This document shows, one piece after another, positions 1 through 8,407 of a stretch of 64,000 nt of DNA. A program made the position numbers and the translations under genes. Under the pieces are notes generated by a model. That model saw nothing but the letters and a program-made list of their open reading frames with translations. It searched no databases and was not told the origin of the DNA. Source of the DNA: CAZAOY01 sp964486925 (GTDB lineage Bacteria > Bacillota > Clostridia > Oscillospirales > Ruminococcaceae); the NCBI GenBank assembly GCA_964486925.1, contig CAZAOY010000002.1, positions 44,199-108,198 on the forward strand. Direction: 5' to 3'. How positions within the stretch are numbered: position 1 is the stretch's first letter; each line of letters starts with the position of its first letter.

Positions 1-102
1 TACTTTGAGATTTTTTTAGGGCGGATGCTGTTATGCCGAAAGGCGGCGGACTTTTTAAATGTAAAGTTTAAGCTTATAGTAAACGGTCAACAGCTTGTTT
101 AG
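1..102 (+). CDS. possible 3' end of an upstream gene (partial)
   Basis: One forward frame is open from the window edge to a TAG stop, 33 codons, just before the TrmN6-like gene. The translated tail is not recognisable. Another forward frame gives a short tail ending at base 89 but carries an internal stop near the edge. In many Firmicutes the gene before a YabB/TrmN6 homologue is yaaT or yabA, but nothing here confirms that. Confidence 0.2.
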   Translation, partial: YFEIFLGRMLLCRKAADFLNVKFKLIVNGQQLV

Positions 103-119
103 GGATGGAGAACGGATTA

Positions 120-851
120 ATGCAGGATGAGATAGAGAATGTATACAGGTATGAGTGGCTTAGTGACAGCATAACGGTATGTGTTTCAAACGAGCACAGG
201 TTTGGGACGGACGCATTTCTGTTAGCGGACTTTTGTAACGCAAAGCGGCGGGACAGGGTTTGCGATCTAGGGACAGGTTGCGGGATTATCCCGCTAGCGG
301 TGCTACGAAACTACTCCCCAAGCTACATATTAGGGGTGGATATACAGGAGCAGGCGGTATTGCAGTTTAACGAGGGTATTCGGTTATCAAGCTGCGGCAA
401 GGTGGTTAAGGCGGTGTGTGCGGATCTTAAAGAGATTGGCGGGATGGTCGACAAAGCCTCATTTGATGTGGTTACATGTAACCCTCCATACAAGCTTAAC
501 GACACTGGGATAAAGAGCACCCTCACCGCCCAGATGATTGCCCGACATGAGGTGCTGTGTACCATAGATGACGTCTGTAAAGCTAGTGCAAAGCTACTGC
601 GGTTTGGCGGAAAGCTTTGTATCTGTCAGCGCCCCGAGCGGCTAGGAGATGTGATAGTCGCCATGAAATCGGCGGGTATTGAGCCTAAGCGTTTACGGTT
701 TGTATCCAAGAACCCGAACAGTGACCCATGGTTATTTTTAATCGAGGGTAAAAAGGGAAGTAACCCTTACATGAAGGTTGAGAAGGGGTTGTATCTTTAC
801 GACGATAACGGCGAGTATACCGACGAGATGAAGGGGATTTATAGGATGTAA
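120..851 (+). CDS. tRNA1(Val) (adenine-37-N6)-methyltransferase-like, TrmN6/YabB family
   Basis: A class I SAM-dependent methyltransferase, probably modifying an adenine N6 in tRNA. Counted from the ATG at base 105, motif I (VCDLGTGCG) lies at about residues 52-60. The N6-adenine catalytic motif NPPY is at about 126-129 (context TCNPPYKLN). Length, about 243-248 residues, matches TrmN6/YabB proteins. The ATG at 120 is preferred because GGAG lies nine bases upstream; the in-frame ATG at 105 has no proper ribosome-binding site. The gene is monocistronic as far as visible; the next gene starts about 100 bases later. The exact target nucleotide is family-based inference. Confidence 0.85.
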   Translation: MQDEIENVYRYEWLSDSITVCVSNEHRFGTDAFLLADFCNAKRRDRVCDLGTGCGIIPLAVLRNYSPSYILGVDIQEQAVLQFNEGIRLSSCGKVVKAVCADLKEIGGMVDKASFDVVTCNPPYKLNDTGIKSTLTAQMIARHEVLCTIDDVCKASAKLLRFGGKLCICQRPERLGDVIVAMKSAGIEPKRLRFVSKNPNSDPWLFLIEGKKGSNPYMKVEKGLYLYDDNGEYTDEMKGIYRM

Positions 852-949
852 TGTTTGGTTATGATGGATATAACACATCTATTATTCAAGATAGTTTTAT
901 TCAGGGCTTTGAATTTCGCATGTAGTGTTTACTTAAGTAAGGTGAAGTA

Positions 950-1492
950 GTGATACAAATGAAAAAGATAATATTAGCATTATTTCTAACAGTAATAGTA
1001 ATTTCTTCATTTAATGGATGTACAGTGGGTAGTGATAGAACAAGTATTATTAATAGTTATATTGGTTTAGTATTTACCTGCCCGAATGAACAGCTTATAA
1101 AGGCGGACGATGAGTTTATGAAGATACTCTCGGGAGATATCAGCCCAAACGACGCTAAAACGAACCCAGTTACCGACGAACTAACGCTACTGTTCTCTGA
1201 TTTAACTACGCAGGCACAGCTGGAAAAGATAATTAGCCTTGATGAGATTATGAAATATAACCAAACCGCTAGGGAGGAGGGTTTTTTGACCACTCCTAAA
1301 AATATCACCATTACAAAGGACAAAAAAGACAGTAACCTATATCAGGTGGAGTTTGACCTAGAGATAGTACAAGATGGAGAAACAAAAGTAATAAAGACAA
1401 CCTCCTCGGTGCAGTTTGATAAGGATAGGATAAGCTATTTTAACATCCATACCAAAGAGGTGGTAAAGACATTGTTACGGCTAGATAAGTAG
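950..1492 (+). CDS. putative lipoprotein of unknown function
   Basis: About 180 residues with a lysine-containing N-terminus, a hydrophobic stretch and a lipobox-like FNGC, so probably secreted and lipid-anchored to the membrane. The remainder is charged and soluble, with no motif I recognise; the size and mixed alpha/beta look would fit a small DUF-type lipoprotein. The GTG at 950 follows AAGGTG at good spacing; an ATG at 959 is the alternative start. A strong hairpin terminator lies about 85 bases downstream. No function is proposed. Confidence 0.6.
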   Translation: MIQMKKIILALFLTVIVISSFNGCTVGSDRTSIINSYIGLVFTCPNEQLIKADDEFMKILSGDISPNDAKTNPVTDELTLLFSDLTTQAQLEKIISLDEIMKYNQTAREEGFLTTPKNITITKDKKDSNLYQVEFDLEIVQDGETKVIKTTSSVQFDKDRISYFNIHTKEVVKTLLRLDK

Positions 1493-1576
1493 TGGGTTAA
1501 ATAACCCATGCTCGGTATGGTAATGTACACTAAAAGAATAAAACAGGTAAAATACTTAGTAGTCGGCATAGTAGTA

Positions 1577-1642
1577 TATACCTAAAGCTGGTGTTGTATG
1601 AAGATTTCATCTTAATACAACATTAGCTTTAGGTATATTTTT
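1577..1642 (+). terminator. rho-independent terminator after the lipoprotein gene
   Basis: Long imperfect hairpin: TATACCTAAAGCT at the left pairs with AGCTTTAGGTATA at the right, and the inner arms TGTTGTAT/ATACAACA and AAGAT/ATCTT continue the stem. The right arm runs into a T-rich tail (TATATTTTTATT). Confidence 0.75.
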
Positions 1643-1809
1643 ATTAGGCAACATTTGTAAAGTCTGTTTGTATTTATTATGGTTTTATCTATTTTATGTT
1701 ACAGTTTATATGAGTGTTAAACATGCCATAAAAAGCTTTCCCTTGGCAAGGTGTTTAAATTATTAAATATTTATCTGTTCACTAAAATTTTATTGATTTA
1801 ATTGTCAAA

Positions 1810-2206
1810 TTATGATATAATAAACATGTAAAAGGAATTGTAAATCTTCGATTTACATTATGTGTTTATTCTATCTTTAAAGGAAGAAAGCCTAGACGGC
1901 TATAAATTATTCACTCAACTTTCGCACCTCGTAAATACTGGCTGTAACATGGCAAAGCGGGTAAGTTTGACTATTTTTGTTTGCTTTTTTGCTTTAAATC
2001 TATGCCCTACACTATCGCAACCACCCTGTGGTTGCTTAGGGGCTTGCCGCCCTCTGCCCGCTTTTAAAGGAAAAGCCTGCGGGCGGGATATTACAATGAG
2101 GCTCTGCCTCAAACTCCGCTGGGGTAGAACCACCCCAGACCCCATTCTTTTAGAGATTACGAAGGTGCGAAAGTTGATTTATGATATAATAAACACGTAA
2201 AAGGAA
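1810..2206 (+). repeat. 28-bp direct repeats flanking MITE copy 1
   Basis: Two 28-bp copies, 1810-1837 and 2179-2206, differ at one base (ATG versus ACG in the AAACAYGTAAAAGG part). Each carries TATAAT. One lies 78 bases before the element and the other immediately after it, so the arrangement is not a simple target-site duplication. Confidence 0.7.
1916..2176 (+). mobile_element. MITE-like element, copy 1
   Basis: 261-bp element bounded by perfect 13-bp terminal inverted repeats, CAACTTTCGCACC at the left and GGTGCGAAAGTTG at the right. Its interior closely matches, in opposite orientation, the second element after ruvA. Shared segments include CTGTGGTTGCTTAGGGGCTT, the CCCGCTTTTAAAGG-type stretch and GAGGCTCTGCCTCAAACTCC. 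It encodes no transposase, so movement would need an enzyme supplied elsewhere. No clear target-site duplication directly abuts the termini. Confidence 0.7.
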
Positions 2207-2248
2207 AAACCAAATAACCAAACAAATAAATAAAAAGTGGTGCAATAG

Positions 2249-2746
2249 ATGAAGGTAGTAGGGATTGACCCTGGGTATGCGATAGTGGGGTATGGTGTGG
2301 TGGAGTATGTAAAGTCTAGGTTTGTGACACTAGACTACGGCTCGGTGATAACCACTGCGGACACACCGTATGAAAGACGGCTTTTGACGATATATGGCGA
2401 CCTGTGCGACCTGTTTATGATACATAAACCCGATGCAGTAGCTATAGAGCGGCTTTTTTTTACCACAAACCAAAAGACCGCAATGGCTGTAGCGCAGGCA
2501 AGGGGGGTTATCATCCTTGCCGCTACCATTAACAATATAAAGGTGTACGAATACACCCCGCTACAGGTTAAACAGTCGGTGGTTGGGTATGGGAAGGCGC
2601 AAAAACATCAGGTGCAGGAGATGACAAGGCGACTGCTAAACCTTAAGGAAGTGCCAAAACCCGATGATACGGCGGATGCGCTTGCGGTGGCGATCTGTCA
2701 TGCCCATGGGGCGGGGTCGCTAATGCGGTATGCAGATGGAAGGTAA
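2249..2746 (+). CDS. ruvC: Holliday junction resolvase RuvC
   Basis: Endonuclease that cleaves Holliday junctions bound by RuvAB to give nicked duplexes. At 165 residues it is of normal length. The RNase H-fold acidic residues are all visible: D7 in GIDPG, E67 in AIERLFF, and D140 and D143 in DDTADALA. It lies 85 bases before ruvA, and ruvB follows after an inserted repeat, so the three genes form the usual ruv locus. The start is the ATG giving the family N-terminus MKVVGIDPG. The bases between ruvC and ruvA carry no recognisable gene. Confidence 0.97.
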   Translation: MKVVGIDPGYAIVGYGVVEYVKSRFVTLDYGSVITTADTPYERRLLTIYGDLCDLFMIHKPDAVAIERLFFTTNQKTAMAVAQARGVIILAATINNIKVYEYTPLQVKQSVVGYGKAQKHQVQEMTRRLLNLKEVPKPDDTADALAVAICHAHGAGSLMRYADGR

Positions 2747-2831
2747 GTAATGCTATGCGTAATAAGCAAGCGTTGCTTGACACCTATGCAAAGCTACAGT
2801 AGGATAGTATAAGCGGTTGAAAGGATAGAGT

Positions 2832-3434
2832 ATGATATATAGTTTAAAGGGTGTGCTTGTGCATACCGAGATAGGGCTTGCGGTAATTGAATGCGGCGGG
2901 GTTGGGTATGGTGTAAGGACGTCACTGTCCACCCTTGGGGCGTTACCGAAGATTGGGGAGGTTGCTACCGTCTACACCTATATGAGTGTACGTGAGGACG
3001 CGGTGGAGCTGTTTGGATTTGCGGATAAAGAGGAGTTAAACTGCTTTAAAATGCTAATATCGGTATCGGGGGTAGGCCCTAAGGCGGGGATCTCGATACT
3101 GTCTGATCTCACTCCTCAAAAATTTGCGCTATGCGTGGCGACAGGGGATAGCAAGGCTCTTACAAAATGTCAAGGTATCGGGCTTAAAACCGCTAGTCGT
3201 ATTGTACTGGAGTTAAAGGACAAGATAGCTAAAGAACAGATATCGGGCAAAAATGCAGTCTATGCCGATATCCCGCAGATTTCGTCAAACTCCGCAACCT
3301 CAGAAGCGATTAGCGCACTGGTGGTGTTAGGCTACTCACAAAGCGAAGCCGCAATGGCTATCGCTAAAGCAGAACCCGACGCAACGGTAGAGGATTTAAT
3401 TCGATTAGGACTAAAACGTCTGGCGATGAACTAG
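2832..3434 (+). CDS. ruvA: Holliday junction branch migration protein RuvA
   Basis: DNA-binding subunit of the RuvAB branch-migration complex; it forms tetramers on the four-way junction and recruits the RuvB motors. The 200 residues show the N-terminal OB-fold (starting MIYSLKGVLV) and two helix-hairpin-helix motifs (SVSGVGPKAGISIL and CQGIGLKTASRIVLELK). The C-terminal RuvB-binding domain ends the protein (region ATVEDLIRLGLKRL). The start has AAGGATAGAG upstream. It is followed by a MITE-like insertion that separates it from ruvB. Confidence 0.97.
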   Translation: MIYSLKGVLVHTEIGLAVIECGGVGYGVRTSLSTLGALPKIGEVATVYTYMSVREDAVELFGFADKEELNCFKMLISVSGVGPKAGISILSDLTPQKFALCVATGDSKALTKCQGIGLKTASRIVLELKDKIAKEQISGKNAVYADIPQISSNSATSEAISALVVLGYSQSEAAMAIAKAEPDATVEDLIRLGLKRLAMN

Positions 3435-3474
3435 CGTTAAACGAAACTAATATAAAAACAAAACTAACATAAAT

Positions 3475-3733
3475 CAACTGTCGCACCTGCGAAACCCTAA
3501 AAAAATGGGGTCTGGGGTGGTTCTACCCCAGCGGAGTTTGAGGCAGAGCCTCATTATAATCACCCGCCCGCAGGCGTACCTATAAAAGCGGGTAGAGGGC
3601 AGCAAGCCCCTAAGCAACCACAGGGTGGCTGCGATAGTGTGGGGCATGAATTTGAAGAAAAAAACAAACTGAAAATAGTCAAACTTGCCTGCTTTGCCAT
3701 TTTACAGCCAGTATTTGCGGGGTGCGAAAGTTG
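3475..3733 (-). mobile_element. MITE-like element, copy 2 (inverted)
   Basis: 259-bp element with terminal inverted repeats CAACTGTCGCACC and GGTGCGAAAGTTG, differing from copy 1 by one base in the left terminus. It is a near-identical reverse-complement copy of the element upstream of ruvC. It lies between ruvA and ruvB without breaking either gene. Short open frames in it, with runs such as QPPCGCLGAC, are antisense or repeat readings and not genes. Confidence 0.7.
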
Positions 3734-3784
3734 AGTAACAAAACTAACCCAGTCTGGTGGTTTAAACATAGTCAGCTGCATATC

Positions 3785-3812
3785 TGGAACGCATACAATG
3801 AGTTCCCTATAT
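3785..3812. repeat. degenerate A-type palindrome
   Basis: GGAACGCATACAATGAGTTCC-like sequence just after MITE copy 2. It matches the A module of the dispersed palindromic family but with three or so substitutions, one of them breaking the stem. Confidence 0.45.
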
Positions 3813-3936
3813 TGGTTACGTTCCTACATTAGTTTCATTGTTAAATTGGTTTCATTTATTCGATCTATCACATACATACAAAACATTCAGACTTATCCAT
3901 ATAATGGCACAGCTAGCGAAAGATGAGGGTACTATA

Positions 3937-4986
3937 ATGCTGCAATCCGGCAAAGATTTTGATTTTGAGAATAGACTAGATGACAGGGTAACTACCCCCG
4001 AGTTTGGATCGGAGGATGCTCTTATTGAGTTCTCCCTTCGTCCTAAAACGCTAGGCGAGTATATAGGGCAGGAGAAGGCTAAGGAGAATCTTTCCATCTT
4101 TATCGAGGCGGCAAAGGGTAGGGGAGAACCACTTGACCATGTTCTGCTCTACGGCCCTCCCGGGCTTGGTAAGACCACGTTGTCAAACATTATTGCAAAC
4201 GAAATGAACGTTAACATAAAGATTACCTCAGGGCCTGCTATCGAAAAGCCGGGGGATCTAGCGGCACTGCTCTCTAACCTTAGCAGCGGGGATATCCTGT
4301 TTATCGATGAGATACATCGGCTCTCCCGCTCGGTTGAGGAGGTTTTATACCCCGCTATGGAGGACTTTGCGCTTGATATCATGATAGGCAAAGGCCCTTC
4401 GGCACGTTCTATTAGGATAGACCTACCTAAGTTTACCCTAGTTGGGGCGACTACAAGGGCGGGACAGCTAACCACCCCGCTTAGGGATAGGTTTGGGGTA
4501 ATACTACGGCTTGAGCTTTACAACAAAGAGGAGCTTGCGACTATAATCCAAAGGAGCGCTAACATACTGGAGATACCATGTAACCATGGGGGTGCGCTAG
4601 AGCTTGCAATTCGCTCAAGGGGTACTCCACGTATCGCAAACCGCCTGCTAAAGCGGGTGAGGGACTTTGCGCAGGTTTTGGGGGATGGTACTATCACCGA
4701 CAAGATCGTGGATGTAGCGCTAAGTAAGCTTGAGATTGACGGACTGGGACTGGACAACATCGACCGACGGATGTTAGACTGTATTATTAAGATGTATGGC
4801 GGCGGCCCTGTCGGACTTGATACCCTTGCGGCGGCGCTTGGTGAGGAGGCTATCACGCTGGAGGATGTCTATGAGCCGTATCTAATGCAGTTAGGTTTTC
4901 TAAGCCGAACCCCACGAGGACGGTGTGTAACACAGCTTGCCTACAAGCACCTAGGTTTGGCGATCCCTGGACAGCAGACGTTGTAA
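3937..4986 (+). CDS. ruvB: Holliday junction branch migration helicase RuvB
   Basis: AAA+ hexameric motor that drives branch migration with RuvA. The 349-residue product carries the family entry LRPKTLGEYIGQ, Walker A GPPGLGKT, Walker B FIDEIHRLS and the sensor segment GATTRAGQL. The arginine-finger region follows, then a C-terminal winged-helix domain (DNIDRRMLDCII, GLDTLAAALGEE). An upstream in-frame ATG (3838) would add 33 non-family residues. The ATG at 3937 has GAGGG seven bases before it and gives a normal length, so it was chosen. It completes the ruvCAB set. Confidence 0.97.
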   Translation: MLQSGKDFDFENRLDDRVTTPEFGSEDALIEFSLRPKTLGEYIGQEKAKENLSIFIEAAKGRGEPLDHVLLYGPPGLGKTTLSNIIANEMNVNIKITSGPAIEKPGDLAALLSNLSSGDILFIDEIHRLSRSVEEVLYPAMEDFALDIMIGKGPSARSIRIDLPKFTLVGATTRAGQLTTPLRDRFGVILRLELYNKEELATIIQRSANILEIPCNHGGALELAIRSRGTPRIANRLLKRVRDFAQVLGDGTITDKIVDVALSKLEIDGLGLDNIDRRMLDCIIKMYGGGPVGLDTLAAALGEEAITLEDVYEPYLMQLGFLSRTPRGRCVTQLAYKHLGLAIPGQQTL

Positions 4987-5270
4987 TTATATATAATTGC
5001 CCACTTTAGCTGATATTACTAGATAACCACTTGCGGGCAGGTCATGCAGTTACAAAGGTGAAGATGGGTTAGTGTAATATTAATATGGTTTTATTGCCTT
5101 ATACGCGATGCAAATGAATATTTAAGTACATTTAGATGATTTTGACATATACTATTATAAAAAATAGTTAGTTTGAAAAATTAAGTGAAAGGAAGCTTTA
5201 TACGAGAGTGTACGGTTTTTATACCACGGTTATTATACTGAATGCTCTTGTTTAAAGTATGGTTTGAGAT
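4987..5270. other. intergenic region before glmM
   Basis: 284 AT-rich bases with no credible gene. A TTGACA at 5142 could be a -35 box, but no good -10 lies at the right distance, so no promoter is called. Confidence 0.4.
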
Positions 5271-6623
5271 ATGGGTAGACTTTTTGGAACAGATGGAGCA
5301 AGAGGGATTGCTAATGTGGATCTTGATTGCGAGATGGCGCTAAAGATTGGTAGGGCGGCGGCTTTTGTGCTTACCCGTCATACCGAAACGAAGCCTAAGA
5401 TTGTAATTGGGATGGATACTAGGGTATCTTGTGATATGTTGCAGTCGGCGCTCTGTGCGGGGATCTGCTCTGTTGGAGCGGATGTGGATATCTTAGGGGT
5501 TGTGCCTACCCCTGCGGTGGCTTATCTAATCTGCGAATATTCGGCGGATGCGGGGATTATGATATCTGCCTCCCATAACCCTGTGGAGTACAACGGTATC
5601 AAGCTGTTTAGCTCTACCGGCTACAAGCTTTCCGACGAGATGGAGGAGGAGATCGAAAGCCTAGTGTTGGATGACCCATCCCCTGTAACCCTTAAAACTG
5701 GGGTTGAGATTGGACGTATCTACAAGCGTAAGAGCGCGGTTAAGGATTACATCGACCATATCAGAAGCACTACCGATATCGACCTAACAGGGATAAAGGT
5801 AGCGCTTGACTGTGCTAACGGTAGTGCGAGCGTTACGGCTAGGATGTTGTTTAGCGGACTTGGTGCGGAGTGTGTTATAATCCATGACAGCCCTGACGGT
5901 ATGAATATCAATGAAAACTGCGGTTCGACAAGCCTAGACTCCTTAATCTATGCGGTTAAGAGGTATGAATGTGATTTAGGGATTGCGTTTGATGGAGATG
6001 CTGATAGGTGCCTTGCGGTGGACGAAAACGGCAGGCGGCTTAGCGGGGATCAGATTATCGCAATACTTGCTAAGGATATGAAGGATAAGGGTAAGCTTGT
6101 GGACGATACCGTTGTGGTGACGGTTATGTCAAACTTTGGTATGCATAAGTTTGCTAAGGATAATGGTATCTCGCTAAAGGTTACCGGAGTTGGGGATAGG
6201 TATGTCCTAGAGGAGATGGTAAAATCGGGATATAACATCGGGGGCGAGGAATCGGGGCATATTATCTTCTCGGATTTTGCGCAGACAGGGGATGGACAGC
6301 TGTCGGCGGTACAGCTACTGACCATCTATAAAAAATCGGGTAAATCTTTATCGGAGCTAGCGTCGGTTATGACCCGCTCACCGCAGTATCTAACCTCTGT
6401 GAACGCTACAGCGGAGCAAAAGGAGCTGTTTAAGGGTGATGAGGAGATTGAAGCGGTGATAAAGCAGGTGGAACGAGAGCTTGCAGATACCGGACGAGTG
6501 CTTGTTAGACCGTCGGGCACTGAAAATATAATTAGGGTTATGATAGAGGGTGCGGACTACAGCACCATTAAGGGATACTGCGGAGTTATTAGCAGAAAGA
6601 TTGAGGAGAGGATAAACCGTTGA
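5271..6623 (+). CDS. glmM: phosphoglucosamine mutase GlmM
   Basis: Converts glucosamine-6-phosphate to glucosamine-1-phosphate on the way to UDP-GlcNAc for peptidoglycan. The 450 residues show all alpha-D-phosphohexomutase landmarks. These are the catalytic phosphoserine loop SASHNP (Ser about 101), the metal-binding loop DGDADR at 241-246, the sugar-binding GGEESGH segment and the C-terminal phosphate-binding RPSGTEN. The N-terminus MGRLFGTDGARG is typical of GlmM rather than of phosphomannomutase. Its stop overlaps the start of the next methyltransferase gene, implying co-translation. Confidence 0.96.
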   Translation: MGRLFGTDGARGIANVDLDCEMALKIGRAAAFVLTRHTETKPKIVIGMDTRVSCDMLQSALCAGICSVGADVDILGVVPTPAVAYLICEYSADAGIMISASHNPVEYNGIKLFSSTGYKLSDEMEEEIESLVLDDPSPVTLKTGVEIGRIYKRKSAVKDYIDHIRSTTDIDLTGIKVALDCANGSASVTARMLFSGLGAECVIIHDSPDGMNINENCGSTSLDSLIYAVKRYECDLGIAFDGDADRCLAVDENGRRLSGDQIIAILAKDMKDKGKLVDDTVVVTVMSNFGMHKFAKDNGISLKVTGVGDRYVLEEMVKSGYNIGGEESGHIIFSDFAQTGDGQLSAVQLLTIYKKSGKSLSELASVMTRSPQYLTSVNATAEQKELFKGDEEIEAVIKQVERELADTGRVLVRPSGTENIIRVMIEGADYSTIKGYCGVISRKIEERINR

Positions 6624-7492
6624 GGATTGCAAACGAATGGAAGGACTACAGCATTATCGATACAGCAGACGGCGACAAGCTAGAACGTTGGGGGGACACA
6701 CTTTTAGTGCGTCCCGACCCGCAGATTATCTGGGGTGCTGACGAGGATAACCGTAGTGACCTTTGGCAGAAGGCGAACGCACGTTACAACCGCTCTAATA
6801 AGGGCGGGGGCGAGTGGGCGTTTCGTACAAGGCTAAAGGACAGCTGGATTATAAAGTATAAACAGCTTAGCTTTATTATTAAGCCTACTGGGTTTAAGCA
6901 TACAGGGCTATTCCCTGAACAGGCGGTAAACTGGGATATGTTTGACAAAGCCGTAAGAGCGGCAAACCGCCCGCTAAAGGCGCTAAACCTATTCGCCTAC
7001 ACAGGGGGAGCAACCCTTGCGTTAGCGGGAGCGGGGGCGGCGGTCACCCATGTGGACAGCTCAAAGGGGATGGTCGCTTGGGCAAGGGAGAATGCGAAGG
7101 TGTCGGGTTTAGAGGATAGACCTATCCGCTGGATTATCGACGACTGCGAGAAGTTTGTACAGCGTGAGATTAAGCGGGGCAACCGATACGACATAGTAGT
7201 AATGGATCCGCCCTCCTATGGCAGAGGACCAAACGGCGAGATCTGGAAGCTTGAAGAACAGATCCACGACCTAGTAAAGCTTACAACGAAGGTGATGAGC
7301 GATGATCCTGTAATGTTTGTACTTAATTCATATACCACAGGGTTATCCCCGTCGGTAATGGCGTATCTACTGGGTGTTACCGTAGGTAAGCGGTACAGCG
7401 GGGGTAGCGTGACGGCGGACGAGATAGGTCTACCGGTAGAGCAGTCGGGTTACCCGCTACCATGCGGCTCGACAGCTATCTGGACACGCTAG
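6620..7492 (+). CDS. class I SAM-dependent methyltransferase, RlmI/RlmK-like
   Basis: A 290-residue methyltransferase of the type acting on 23S rRNA bases. The SAM-binding motif reads NLFAYTGGATLALAGAG, the acidic ribose contact is THVDSS, and the catalytic-loop motif is MDPPSYGRG, as in the RlmI/RlmK/YccW group. It lacks the N-terminal PUA domain of full RlmI, so the exact target is unknown. The start is a TTG overlapping the glmM stop (TTGA), with GAGGAGAG nine bases upstream. It belongs to a glmM-to-truA run of closely spaced genes. Confidence 0.8.
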   Translation: MRIANEWKDYSIIDTADGDKLERWGDTLLVRPDPQIIWGADEDNRSDLWQKANARYNRSNKGGGEWAFRTRLKDSWIIKYKQLSFIIKPTGFKHTGLFPEQAVNWDMFDKAVRAANRPLKALNLFAYTGGATLALAGAGAAVTHVDSSKGMVAWARENAKVSGLEDRPIRWIIDDCEKFVQREIKRGNRYDIVVMDPPSYGRGPNGEIWKLEEQIHDLVKLTTKVMSDDPVMFVLNSYTTGLSPSVMAYLLGVTVGKRYSGGSVTADEIGLPVEQSGYPLPCGSTAIWTR

Positions 7493-7522
7493 ATGGATTT
7501 TATCCGTTTAAGGAGAGTGAAA

Positions 7523-8383
7523 TTGAGCAGGTTAGTAGAGATAAAGGATGTTTCCTTTTCATATAAGACCCATGATGAGGATAACAACATAGTAAAGACA
7601 AAGCAGGTTTTAAGCGGGATTAACTTTACGGCGGATAGCGGGGAGTTTATCGCAGTGCTTGGGACTAATGGGTGCGGTAAATCCACCCTTGCTAAGCATA
7701 TTAACGCAATACTCCTCCCCGAAAGCGGGGTTGTGGTGGTGGACGGAATCGACACCTCCAATGAGCAGATGTTGTTCTCTATCCGTCAAACAGTGGGGAT
7801 GGTGTTTCAAAACCCAGATAACCAGATTGTGGCGACGGTGGTAGAGGATGATGTAGCGTTTGGTCTGGAGAACATCGGTGTACCTCAAAAGGAGATGAGG
7901 GAGCGGGTGGATAAGGCTTTGGCGGATGTGGGGATGAGTGAGTACACAAACCACTCACCAAGCCAGCTTTCGGGCGGGCAGAAGCAGAGGGTTGCGATAG
8001 CGGGGATACTGGCATTATCTCCTAAATGTATCGTGCTAGACGAGCCAACCGCAATGCTAGACCCAAAGGGTCGCAGGGAGGTTATCTCAACAATCCTACG
8101 GCTAAAGCGCGAGCATAACACCACAGTTATACTGATAACCCATTTTATGGATGAGGCGGTTAAGGCTGATAGAGTTGTGGTTATGGATAAAGGCGGGGTC
8201 GCATTAGCGGGTACGCCTAAAGAGGTGTTTACAAACGTAGATAAGATAAAGGGTATGGGGCTTGATGTGCCGCAGGTGACACAGCTAGTGTATGAGCTTC
8301 AAAAGCAGGGTATTGACCTTCCTGATGGGATACTGTCGGTGGAGGAATGTGTAGCCGAGTTAGAGAAGATTTTAGCGGGATAG
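7523..8383 (+). CDS. ecfA1: ECF transporter ATPase EcfA1
   Basis: One of two ATPases energising energy-coupling factor importers for vitamins, cobalt or nickel. It shows Walker A LGTNGCGKSTLAKH, Q-loop FQNPDNQIV, signature LSGGQKQRVAIAG, Walker B CIVLDEPTAMLDP and the H-loop THFMDEA. FQNPDNQ is typical of EcfA1. The TTG at 7523 follows AAGGAGAG at proper spacing; the ATG at 7493, directly after the preceding stop, lacks a ribosome-binding site. It is followed by ecfA2, ecfT and truA. No substrate-binding S component is encoded in the window. Confidence 0.93.
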   Translation: MSRLVEIKDVSFSYKTHDEDNNIVKTKQVLSGINFTADSGEFIAVLGTNGCGKSTLAKHINAILLPESGVVVVDGIDTSNEQMLFSIRQTVGMVFQNPDNQIVATVVEDDVAFGLENIGVPQKEMRERVDKALADVGMSEYTNHSPSQLSGGQKQRVAIAGILALSPKCIVLDEPTAMLDPKGRREVISTILRLKREHNTTVILITHFMDEAVKADRVVVMDKGGVALAGTPKEVFTNVDKIKGMGLDVPQVTQLVYELQKQGIDLPDGILSVEECVAELEKILAG

Positions 8384-8407
8384 CTTAAGCAAAGTGGGGT
8401 GATTAAT

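Larger units (their letters stand above)
1493..2248. other. intergenic region upstream of ruvC
   Basis: 756 bases without a credible gene. It holds the lipoprotein terminator, an AT-rich stretch and two copies of a 28-bp sequence around TTATGATATAATAAAC (1810-1837 and 2179-2206, one mismatch). A 261-bp MITE-like element sits between those copies. The TATAAT inside each copy may be the -10 box for ruvC transcription. Open frames through the element are not protein-like. Confidence 0.6.

Noticed and set aside
1862..2200. Open frame of 112 codons through MITE copy 1, and its antisense partner
   Set aside because: Entirely inside the repeat element and the same translated stretch recurs antisense in copy 2, so it reflects the repeat.
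3560..3781. Open frame of 73 codons in MITE copy 2
   Set aside because: Repeat-derived; no coding signature and no ribosome-binding site that fits.
5142..5170. TTGACA before glmM as a promoter
   Set aside because: The base run at the -10 distance is TAGTTA, a poor match.
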